Shown piece by piece: positions 52,221 through 60,900 of a stretch of 64,000 bases of DNA (positions are counted from its first letter, which is position 1; each line of letters begins with the position of its first letter). The stretch comes from DASWNP01 sp036399175 (GTDB lineage: Bacteria > Acidobacteriota > Blastocatellia > Pyrinomonadales > Pyrinomonadaceae), in contig DASWNP010000025.1 in assembly GCA_036399175.1 (NCBI GenBank), positions 103,298-167,297 of the forward strand. Reading direction: 5' to 3'. A model generated the notes under the pieces. It saw only the letters and a program-made list of their open reading frames with translations. It was not told the origin of the DNA and made no database searches. The position numbers and the translations under genes were made by a program.

Positions 52221-53684
52221 GTGCGCCAACTCTTAGTCCTGTGTCTGGTCTTCGCGCTCGTGGGCTGTGTCGTGCTGCTGCCTGCTCAAACCGCGCAGGA
52301 AAGAACTAGCGCGCCTACGGCGACTGCTACGCCGACGCCCACTCCTTCCCCTTCCCCTTCTCCGACGCCGCCCGCGCCGACCGTCACGGTTGAGCCTTAC
52401 CGCGACGAGGCGGCGCGCATTATCGGCGCGGCTCTCATGGACGAGACCGCCTACCGTCGTCTCTCCTATCTGACAGACCGCATCGGCCACCGGCTGAGCG
52501 GCTCACGACAACTCGAAGAAGCCGTGACGTGGGCTGTGGCCGAGATGAAGCGCGACGGATTGGAGCGCGTGCGCGCCGAGAAGGTTTTGGTTCCGCGCTG
52601 GGTTCGCGGGCAGGAGAGCGCCGAGTTGATTGAGCCTGTCAGGCGGCCTCTCGTCATGCTTGGTTTGGGCAACAGCGTCGGCACGCCGCCCGCAGGCATC
52701 GAGGCCGAAGCGGTCGTCGTCACGAGCTTCGACCAGTTGGACGCGCTCGCCGAGCGCGTGCGCGGAAAGATTGTCGTCTACAACGTGCCGTTCACGACTT
52801 ACAGTGCAACCGTCACTTATCGCAGTCGCGGCGCTTCGCGCGCGGCCAGTCACGGCGCTGTCGCCGCGCTCGTTCGCTCGGTCGGCCCCGTCAGTCTCTC
52901 GACGCCGCACACGGGCTCGCTGACCTACGCCGACGACCAGCCGAAAATCCCCGCCGCCGCTCTCACCATCGAAGACGCCGAGCTGCTCGCACGCATGCAG
53001 GCGCGCGGCGAACGCATCCGTCTTCGATTGAAGATGGACGCAAAGTTTCTGCCTGATGCCGAGTCGGCCAACGTCGTCGCCGAGATTCGCGGGCGCGAGC
53101 GTCCCGAAGAGGTCGTCCTCGTCGGCGGGCATCTCGACTCTTGGGACGTAGGGCAGGGCGCGCACGACGACGGCGGCGGCTGCATCGCCGCCTGGGAAGT
53201 TTTAAGACTTCTCAAGCAGCTCAAGCTGCGACCCCGCCGCACGATTCGCGTCGTCCTCTTCACCAACGAAGAGAACGGCCTGCGCGGCGGCAACGCCTAC
53301 CGCGACGCCTACAAGGCCGAGGCCGGAAACCACGTCCTCGCCATCGAAACCGATTCCGGCATCTTTCGCCCCACAGGCTTCGGCCTCGCGCAGGAAGCCT
53401 CGCCGCAGACGCGCGCAAACGTCCAGGAGCTTGCACGCCTCCTGCGCTCAATCGGCGCAGACCGGATAGACCCTGACGGCGGCGGCGCAGACATCGACCC
53501 CATGATGAAAGAGGGCATGACCGGGATGAGCCTCAACGTCGAAGGCTCGCGCTACTTCCACTATCACCACACGCCCGCCGACACTCTGGACAAAATCGAC
53601 CGGCAGGACTTTTCGCTCTGCGTCGCCGCCATGACCGTCATGGCCTACGTCGCCGCCGAAACGCCCGTCCGCCTCGATAGGTAG
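52221..53684 (+). CDS. M28 family zinc metallopeptidase, putative lipoprotein
   Basis: 487 residues. The start is GTG 52221 after GGGGGG. The N-terminus RQLLVLCLVFALVGC ends in a lipobox-like LVGC, so membrane anchoring is likely. A Pro/Thr linker (about 25-55) is followed by the peptidase with the zinc ligands visible in GGHLDSWD, AHDDGGGCIA, NEENGLRGGNAY, IETDSGIF and YFHYHHTPADT; a PA-type insert lies between about 140 and 260. Family members are aminopeptidases or carboxypeptidases of the periplasm. Confidence 0.9.
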   Translation: MRQLLVLCLVFALVGCVVLLPAQTAQERTSAPTATATPTPTPSPSPSPTPPAPTVTVEPYRDEAARIIGAALMDETAYRRLSYLTDRIGHRLSGSRQLEEAVTWAVAEMKRDGLERVRAEKVLVPRWVRGQESAELIEPVRRPLVMLGLGNSVGTPPAGIEAEAVVVTSFDQLDALAERVRGKIVVYNVPFTTYSATVTYRSRGASRAASHGAVAALVRSVGPVSLSTPHTGSLTYADDQPKIPAAALTIEDAELLARMQARGERIRLRLKMDAKFLPDAESANVVAEIRGRERPEEVVLVGGHLDSWDVGQGAHDDGGGCIAAWEVLRLLKQLKLRPRRTIRVVLFTNEENGLRGGNAYRDAYKAEAGNHVLAIETDSGIFRPTGFGLAQEASPQTRANVQELARLLRSIGADRIDPDGGGADIDPMMKEGMTGMSLNVEGSRYFHYHHTPADTLDKIDRQDFSLCVAAMTVMAYVAAETPVRLDR

Positions 53685-53752
53685 ATGAGGTTGAGAAGAT
53701 ACGCGGAGTTGGAAGAGGGAGCGCCCGCGACGCGCACGCTTCAATAATATGT

Positions 53753-53794
53753 CAGGCGAAGGCAATCTAGTTTCCAATGCTCTTCGCCTGTTTG
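53753..53794. terminator. Candidate terminator between convergent genes
   Basis: CAGGCGAAG (53753-53761) pairs with CTTCGCCTG (53782-53790), followed by TTT, between the M28 and TIR genes. Confidence 0.5.
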
Positions 53795-53796
53795 AG

Positions 53797-54714
53797 TCAG
53801 GGTGAGGAAGCGGTCTCCGGGTTGTGCTCAAGATAGAATTCGATATCGCAGTTATGGCTTCCGTAAATTTCCCTGCTGTACACAACTAAAGCCAGCCGGA
53901 TTTGCCATGAATCGAGCTTGTTGACTGCCGTCAGCTCTTTCCTTATCCAGCCTTTCTGGCGTGCCACCAGCCTCGTGCTCCACTCGGGAGGCAGAGCATT
54001 TTTTATCTCTTCGACCTTCTTCGTGAAAACCCTTTCTGCTTTTGAGCGAGCGACGTTCGTCAGAACATCGCAGGCGAAATAGTATTCGCCTTGAGGATTG
54101 CGAAAGACGACATTGTCGGTCGTGCCCGGTAGAGACAATCTGGAGTCGTAGGAGACGTATCCTTCATTGTCTTTATAAACGCGGCCTCCCTTAATGGGCT
54201 TGAATTTTTCCCGCGAATACTTCAACAGTTTCAAGAGACTCTTCTGGAAGGCCGAGGCAGGCTGTTTGGCTCTGGCCGTTCGAGGTCTGGGCTTGGTGTG
54301 TCGGGCGGGCGCGGCCTGTCCGGGCTTCTTCAGCTTCTCTTCGACGGCGTCGAGCAGGAGCTTGATTTCGGGATAGTCCGGCGAGCCGCGCCAGTTCCGC
54401 AGGTTGGCAGACTGAAGGCGTCGGAACTCAAGCGGCACTTTCACGTCGGCGATTTCCGCCGGGATTAAGATTTCGCGGCTCGCTCCTTCAGACGCTTCTA
54501 TCGGCACCCAATCCGACGCCACCGACGTTTTAGACCAGAGGACGATAACGCATTTAGCTAAATTCAATTCTTGCTCGATAACTCTTGCGAAATTGTATCC
54601 GGCACGAATTTTTCTATCCCACCAGACAGACCAGCCGCGTTTCTCAAGGATGTGAGCTAAAGCTTTTGCTTTAGCAATATCTTCTCTTGAATAGCTTAGA
54701 AAGATGTCGGCCAT
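53797..54714 (-). CDS. TIR domain protein with an unrecognised C-terminal domain
   Basis: 305 residues. The N-terminal about 130 are a bacterial TIR domain: DIFLSYSREDIAKAKALA, WSVWWDRKIRAG, and W69-x3-E73 in DWVPIEASEG, which fits the NADase-type active site. A Lys/Pro-rich linker (about 130-155) leads to a basic C-terminal domain (about 160-300, GGRVYKDNEGYVSYDSRLS) that I do not recognise. Such proteins are often NAD-depleting effectors of anti-phage systems, but no partner gene is adjacent. A TATAAT on the minus strand at 54804-54809 may be its -10. Confidence 0.85.
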   Translation of the reverse strand: MADIFLSYSREDIAKAKALAHILEKRGWSVWWDRKIRAGYNFARVIEQELNLAKCVIVLWSKTSVASDWVPIEASEGASREILIPAEIADVKVPLEFRRLQSANLRNWRGSPDYPEIKLLLDAVEEKLKKPGQAAPARHTKPRPRTARAKQPASAFQKSLLKLLKYSREKFKPIKGGRVYKDNEGYVSYDSRLSLPGTTDNVVFRNPQGEYYFACDVLTNVARSKAERVFTKKVEEIKNALPPEWSTRLVARQKGWIRKELTAVNKLDSWQIRLALVVYSREIYGSHNCDIEFYLEHNPETASSP

Positions 54715-55016
54715 TTGCGTCTCTCCGAAACGGTGAGCTGCGATACATCTTCGGGTCGGCGATGAGAATATGGCGAGGTTCGGATTGCGCTGTCTGCCCT
54801 AAAATTATAACAGCTTAAGTTGTTTCCGCTATAAATTTGTTCGGCTGGCCGCATCAGCCTCGACGGAGAGCGCACGCCCCGGCGCTTGGCAATCCGCAGT
54901 CATCATAATTATTTGCGGGCGTCGTCCGGTTTTTTGGAACTTTCAGGTGCGCCCGCGCGAATCAACTATGTCTGGACACGACGACCGAGAAGGCGAAACG
55001 GAAGAGAGGACGGAAG

Positions 55017-55655
55017 TTGGCGAACTCCCCCGGTGATGCTGAGCTGCTGCGGCTGATGGCCGCCGGAGACGAGGATGCGTTTGCGACGCTCTACAGGCGT
55101 CGGCAGGGCGGCGTCTATCGCTTCGCCTTGCAGATGTGCGGCTCGGCGGAGATTGCGGAGGACGTGACGCAGGAGGTCTTCATGGCGCTCATGCAGGACT
55201 GCCGAAACTACGACGCCGCGCGCGGCTCGCTCGCCGCTTACCTCTACGGCATCGCGCGCAATCACGTTCTCCGGCTGCTGCAACGCGACCGCGCTTACGT
55301 TCCGATTCACGACGAGACGGACGAAGACGGCGCGGGCGGGTCGATACACGAAGGGCTCATCTCGCCCTGCGACCTTCTGGCAGACCTGACGCGCGGCGAG
55401 ACGATTGAGCGCGTGCGTCAGGCGGTGCTGGCGCTTCCGGCGCATTACAGAGAAGTGGTCGTGCTCTGTGAGTTGCACGAGATGAGCTACGCGGAGGCGG
55501 CGGGCGTCGTCGGCTGCGCGGTCGGCACGGTGCGCTCGCGCCTGCATCGCGCTCGTGCGATGTTGACGGAGAAGCTGCGCGGGGCGGTAGAGACGAGCGG
55601 CGAGACCGGCAAGGCCGAAGAAGGTTTTAGTAGGACGGCGAGGTGCTTCGCATGA
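55017..55655 (+). CDS. ECF-type RNA polymerase sigma factor
   Basis: 212 residues. Sigma region 2 (about 15-85, DAFATLYRRRQGGVYRFAL, IAEDVTQEVFMAL, LAAYLYGIARNHVLRLLQR) and region 4 (about 130-185, LPAHYREVVVLCELHEMSYA, VGTVRSRLHRARAML) are clear. The start is TTG 55017 after GAGG; no in-frame ATG precedes. It overlaps its presumed anti-sigma gene by ATGA, so the pair is translationally coupled. Confidence 0.92.
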   Translation: MANSPGDAELLRLMAAGDEDAFATLYRRRQGGVYRFALQMCGSAEIAEDVTQEVFMALMQDCRNYDAARGSLAAYLYGIARNHVLRLLQRDRAYVPIHDETDEDGAGGSIHEGLISPCDLLADLTRGETIERVRQAVLALPAHYREVVVLCELHEMSYAEAAGVVGCAVGTVRSRLHRARAMLTEKLRGAVETSGETGKAEEGFSRTARCFA

Positions 55656-56650
55656 ACTGTCAACTTTTCGAGAACGTGATTGACGACCTTGCGCGCGGTC
55701 GAATGATGGATGCGGGCATGCGAGAGAGCGGCCTCGCGCACGCCGGTTCGTGCCGGTGCTGCGGGGCGCGTCTCGAAGCCGAGCGTGCACTGGCCGGGGC
55801 CTTGCGCGCCCTCGCCGCGGTGGACGCCGAAAGCGAAGCTCCCGAGCGCGTCGAAGTCGCGCTGCTCTCGGCCTTCCGCCAACGCGGCGCGCGAAAGATG
55901 GCCGGACAACCCGACGCAACCCTGCCTTCCGCCGAGCCTTCCGTCACGCGCGCCGCCGCTCCAGCGAGCATTCGTGCATTTGCCGGAGTTGAGAATGCGA
56001 GCGCGCCTCGTTTCGTCTGGAATTGGAGCTTGAGAGCCGCAGCCGCCGTCGTGCTCGTCGTCTTCGCGGCGGGGCTCGGCGTCCTCTTCTGGCGCGGCTC
56101 GCAGCCTTCCGAAGAGGCGCAGCAGAGCACGGAGAGCGTTGCCGTCGCGCCGACCGTGCGACAGTCGAATAACAGTTCTGTCTCCGCCGTTTCGCCCCTG
56201 CCGGATGAAGCGACCGGAGAGTCGCGCTTAACACAGGGGGCAGTCGCCATTCTTCAGGAGGCGTCGGAGGCGACGGATGAAGAACGCGGGACGACGAGCG
56301 TCGCTTCGGTGAACAACTCGCGCGGGCAGTGGCGCGCGAGGCAGTCGCCAAACCCCGCGCGTTTTCAGGAAGCGAGCGCGACGAACGGCAGGCGCGCGCG
56401 CGGGATGCAGGCGAGAAATCTTTCGCCGAGCGAAGAGAGCGCGGAAATCGCCACGGACTTTTTCCCACTGGGCGGCGCCGGCGCGATGCTGGCGACCGAG
56501 GGCGGGCACGTCGTCCGCGTCGAATTGCCACGCGCGGCAATGGCGTCGTTCGGCCTGCCCCTGAATGCCGAGCACACGACCGAGCGCGTCAAGGCCGACG
56601 TAGTCATCGGCGACGACGGCATCGCTCGCGCCATTCGTTTCGTTCGTTAA
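55652..56650 (+). CDS. Zinc-binding anti-sigma factor, membrane-anchored
   Basis: 332 residues from ATG 55652, overlapping the sigma stop. The N-terminus has the zinc anti-sigma motif H30-x3-C34-x2-C37 (LAHAGSCRCC). A Pro/Ala-rich linker leads to one membrane span at about 128-152 (AAAAVVLVVFAAGLGVLFW). The periplasmic part is Ser/Asn/Arg-rich and ends in a compact segment (HVVRVELPRAAMASFGLPL). It probably holds the preceding sigma factor at the membrane until a signal arrives. Confidence 0.82.
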   Translation: MNCQLFENVIDDLARGRMMDAGMRESGLAHAGSCRCCGARLEAERALAGALRALAAVDAESEAPERVEVALLSAFRQRGARKMAGQPDATLPSAEPSVTRAAAPASIRAFAGVENASAPRFVWNWSLRAAAAVVLVVFAAGLGVLFWRGSQPSEEAQQSTESVAVAPTVRQSNNSSVSAVSPLPDEATGESRLTQGAVAILQEASEATDEERGTTSVASVNNSRGQWRARQSPNPARFQEASATNGRRARGMQARNLSPSEESAEIATDFFPLGGAGAMLATEGGHVVRVELPRAAMASFGLPLNAEHTTERVKADVVIGDDGIARAIRFVR

Positions 56651-56763
56651 GACTCACTAGTCACACGAGCAGTTCTTCGTCGGGCGAGTCGTCGGATGCA
56701 GGAAGTAGAAGTCAGGGCTTTCGAGTCATCTTAAAGATAACCTTTGATGAAAGTGAGGAGATT

Positions 56764-57849
56764 ATGAGAGCAAAGAGAGAGGCGGTAGCGCGAGCCGGGA
56801 TGAGCCTGGCGCTCGCCGTCGGGCTGCTGGGCTCGACGAGTGCGCTGGCGCAGAATGCGAGCGCGCAGGGCAAAGCGCCGGAGAAGGCGCAGCGCGAAGT
56901 GGTCGTCGAAGAGCGGGAGGTTTTGATTGCGGGTCAGGACGCGCCGCCCGAAGGCGCTGTCAGGATTCGCACGCCGCACGGACACCCGGCAGGGCTTCCG
57001 CCGCCAGACACGATGATTTTTCTTTCGTCGGAGATGAGCTTCGACGGCAAGGTCGTCAAGGGCGCGCCCTACTCGGCCGAGGCCGTCACCGAAACGACGC
57101 AGACGCTCGCCGACGGCAATCGCATCGTGCATAAGAACACGGCCAACATCTACCGCGACGGCGAAGGTCGCACGCGGCGCGAGCACACGCTCTCGGCGGT
57201 CGGCCCCTTCGCCGTGGGCGGCGAGCCGCCGCAAACCTACTTCATCAACGACCCCGTCGCAGGAGTCAACTACATTCTCGACCCGCGCACCCGCACCGCG
57301 CGCAAGCTTCCCATGCCGGACATCTCCTTCATCAGAGATGCGCTCGGCGCAGACGTGAGAAAGGAAGCGAAGGACGCGAAAGGGGTTAAGGAAGTGCAGG
57401 AAGTGACGAAGCTGAAGCTCAAAGACAAAGTGGTCGAGTTTAATGTGGAACTGCCGCCGCCTCCGCCGGGGATGCATCACGGCACGATGATGCGTCATCA
57501 CTCCAGAATCCATGAGAACGCCAGGAAAGAGTCGCTCGGAACGAGAACTGTCAACGGCGTGCAGGCCGAAGGCACGCGCAGCACCATCACCATTCCGGCG
57601 GGCGAGGTCGGCAACGAGCTTCCCATCAACATCGTCTTCGAGCGGTGGTACTCGCCCGAGCTGCAACTGGTCGTGATGACCAAACACAGCGACCCGCGCT
57701 TCGGCGAAACCGTCTACAGCCTCAACAACATCAATCGGAGCGAGCCCGCGCGCACGCTCTTTGAAGTGCCCGCCGACTACACCATCAAAGAAGGCCCGGC
57801 CATCCGCACCTTCATGCGAAGGAAGAGAGGGGACAGGGAAGAGAAGTAG
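56764..57849 (+). CDS. Exported protein of unknown function downstream of the sigma/anti-sigma pair
   Basis: 361 residues from ATG 56764, with GAGGAG upstream. A signal peptide (RAGMSLALAVGLLGSTSALA) precedes a mature part with FLSSEMSFDGKVVKGAPYSA, DGNRIVHKNTANIYRDGEGR and FINDPVAGVNYILDP, a beta-rich pattern seen in many Acidobacteriota secreted proteins. The family is not recognised. It starts 113 bases after the anti-sigma gene and is a good candidate member of its regulon. The open frame extends further upstream within the anti-sigma gene, which is a shadow. Confidence 0.78.
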   Translation: MRAKREAVARAGMSLALAVGLLGSTSALAQNASAQGKAPEKAQREVVVEEREVLIAGQDAPPEGAVRIRTPHGHPAGLPPPDTMIFLSSEMSFDGKVVKGAPYSAEAVTETTQTLADGNRIVHKNTANIYRDGEGRTRREHTLSAVGPFAVGGEPPQTYFINDPVAGVNYILDPRTRTARKLPMPDISFIRDALGADVRKEAKDAKGVKEVQEVTKLKLKDKVVEFNVELPPPPPGMHHGTMMRHHSRIHENARKESLGTRTVNGVQAEGTRSTITIPAGEVGNELPINIVFERWYSPELQLVVMTKHSDPRFGETVYSLNNINRSEPARTLFEVPADYTIKEGPAIRTFMRRKRGDREEK

Positions 57850-57891
57850 TCCGCCGCGCTGCCTTAAAAAAACGGCGACTCCCTACAAGAG

Positions 57892-57931
57892 AAAGAGCGA
57901 AGCTTCCGGTTGGAAGCTTCGCTCTTTTGTT
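57892..57931. terminator. Bidirectional terminator between convergent genes
   Basis: AAAGAGCGAAGCTTCC pairs perfectly with GGAAGCTTCGCTCTTT around GGTT, with A-rich and T-rich flanks. It serves the exported protein gene on the plus strand and the nuclease gene on the minus strand. Confidence 0.8.
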
Positions 57932-57953
57932 GTTTCGATGCTTGCGCGTCTGA

Positions 57954-60900
57954 CTACGGCAGAGCTTCGACGGTGATGAAGAACTGGAAGGTGCCGTTCT
58001 GCGCTGCGCCGAGCAGGAAGTGGACGTTGATGGTCGAGCCGTGCGGGAGCGGATTGGCGAGGTCAATCGTCCCCGCCGAAAGGGTCGAGTTCAACCCACC
58101 GCCGTAGGGCTGCGAGGGAGCGTTCTCCAGCGTCAGCCCGCGCACGGTCACGTCGCAGGGAGGCGTCGTGCTCGTCGCCGTCGGGTCGGTGGAGCAGACG
58201 TTCGGGTCTTCGGTCGTCACGGAGATAGTGGGCGACGTGAGCCCTCTCAAATCCGCGATGCCGACGGGCGCGGGGAACGTCGTGACGTTGACCAGACGGA
58301 AGCGCAGCCGTGTGACGGGCTGCCCCGTCGCGTTCGTGTACCTGCGCCGGACTGAGAGCGTGCCGAGCGGGTAGTCCGGGGTCGCGTCGTTCGGGCGCGA
58401 GGGCGTCAGCGTGTCCAGGTAGGAACCTCTGGCGCGCACGCGGTTCGGTGCGAGGGTCGAGTTCTTCGTCCCGTCGATGGAGAAGCCGGGGATGACGCCC
58501 GTGCGAACGAGCGGGCTGGTGCGGTTCTGCGGCCCCGGTGCGCCGAGCTTCTTGGTCGGGTGGACACAGCTTCCAATCTGAATCGAGGTGTCGAGGAACA
58601 TGAAGTCAGAGACGTTGTCGTTCGTGTCCTGCGGGATGCCGCTCGTCAGGTTGCGAATGAAAGTGTACTCAAGCTCCGGAGAGCGTTGACCGTAAGGATA
58701 GATGCCCACGCCTTCACGGTAGAGCGCCGAAGAGGTGGCGACGGGCGACGAGCCGTTACAGGGGTCAACGCCGCCGGAGGCCGCGCCGTTGACGCCGACG
58801 GCGTCGATGCGCGTGCCGCCGAAGCCGGTGCTGAATCTCTGCGAGACGGAGGTGTTGAAGAGAGCTATTCCTGTGTTGACGGGGATGTCCGCCGTGTAAG
58901 TGGCCGCGCCCGTAGAGGTCGTGTCGGGCGTCGCAGTGGTCGGGCTCTGGCCGTTGTTGCCTGCCGGGTAAGCGGAGAGGCTGTAGCCGCCCGACTGGTT
59001 GTTGTTGACGATAAGGAAGTGGCTGCGCGCTGGCAGCACCGTGCCGTTCGGGATGACGTAGCGAATGCCCGTCGCATCGTCGGCTGCGACAGCCCAGCCG
59101 CTTGAGCCGTCTCCGGCCTCGACCGTGATGTCGGAGTAGCTCTTGTTGAAGAGCTCGATGAATTCGTCGTTAGCTCCGGCGGGGCCGCTCCAGCGGAATT
59201 CGCTGATGACAACCTGACCGGGCAGCACGGTCGGCGAGAGATTCAGACCAACCAGAAGCGGGTCGTGGTCGGAGGAACGATAAGGCGTCGGCGTGTAGAG
59301 GTCTTGCGTCTTGAACTCCGTGTTGTAGTCGATGACGCTCGGCTCGTCGGCGTTGATGTGCCAGATGCCCGCGCCGTTAACCTGATTGTCCAGGCTCTTG
59401 GTGGCGAGGGCGTGGTCAAGCTCGCCGAACTGCGCGTCGAACTGGTAGGAGTAGCGCTCGTTGGCGGGCACGAATCTCTTCGACTCGCTGACGAGTCCGC
59501 CAGCGCCGTCTGCAAGCGTGTCGCTCGCGTCCTGCTCCATGATGAACATCGGGTCTTCTTCGCCGTAGGCGTTGTAGTCGCCCATCGAGAGCACGTCGGG
59601 GTCGCCGGCAGTCGTCTTGCGATCCTGTATGAAGACGAGCAGACGCTCGGCCTGTGCCTTACGCTGACCGTTGTCGCAGCCCTGCCCGTCGCCCTTGTCG
59701 GCATCGTCGCCGGTGTCGCTCGAAGAACAGCCCTTCGAGGTGAAATGGGTGACGATGAAGGTGAACTTCTCGCCGTTGGAATTCTGCTGGAAGGTCTGCG
59801 CGAGCGGCGGACGCGCCTGATCCCAGACCGGGTTCACGTCGTTGGCCTGCGAGCCGACCGGCGTGACGGCGGAAGGCTTGTAGATAATCGCGTTCTTGAT
59901 TTCGTCGGTGCCGGGGTTCGGGCTATCGATACCGGCGTAAGTGCCGGGCGCGGTGGCGTCGTTGAGGCCGTTGACTAAATCCTGAAGCGCGCCGTTGGGG
60001 TTGTTGAAGCCGTCGTTCTCTATCTCGATGACGCCGAGCACGTCCGGGTTGAGCGTCTTGATGGCGGAGATAATCTTGTCGCGCTGGCGCGTGAACTCGG
60101 CTTGCGAGGACGCGCCGCGAGAAGTCGGGAAGCCGCCGCCCGTGCCGTTGCCGTTGAAGTAGTTGAGGACGTTTGAGCTGGCGGCTCTGAGCGTGCCGCC
60201 GACGGCGGGCGGCGCGGCGGGACGCGGATTCGTCCGCGCGAAGCTGGGCGTGATGGTCGGCTGAACGCGGTAGTCGCGCGTCGTGGAGTTGGTGGTGGTC
60301 AGACCGTAGTCGATAACGCCGGTCAGGTTCGTCACCGTGTCGCCTGCGCGCAGGGTGTTGTCCGCTCCGATGTAGGGAATCGGGTTCGGGTTCTGGATGC
60401 TCTGCGCGTCGTCGAGCATAATCTGCCGGCGCGCGTTGGATTCGGCACGCGCGAGTGCGCCGGGGCTGTTCGGGCGGTCGAAGCTGTTCTGCTGGAATAA
60501 GCGCCCGTCCGAAGAGAGCATCACTTCGCCGAAGCGTCCCTGAAGATTGTTGCCCGTGACGGTCAGAGCTTCGGGGAAATTGACGAGCATGCCCTCGTAG
60601 CGTTCGAGGTCGTTCAGAACCGGCTCAGGCAGGTCAACCGACGTCGGGGAGATTGAGTTGCCGCTGTTGCATGGTTTGATGGTGGTGTTGGTCAACTCCG
60701 TCATCGTGTTGAACTCGACCACCTGGCCTAACACCCGCACCCTATCTCCAACCGAGACATCCCGCACGCTTGTGGTGGCAAAGACGAAGACGCCATCGGA
60801 GGTGGCGGTGTTAGCGTCGCCGCCGGGGTCTTGAATGTAGAAGCCGCTCTGCTGCGTGGTGAGCTGGAAGTCGGCGGTGACGACGCCTTCAGTCACGACC

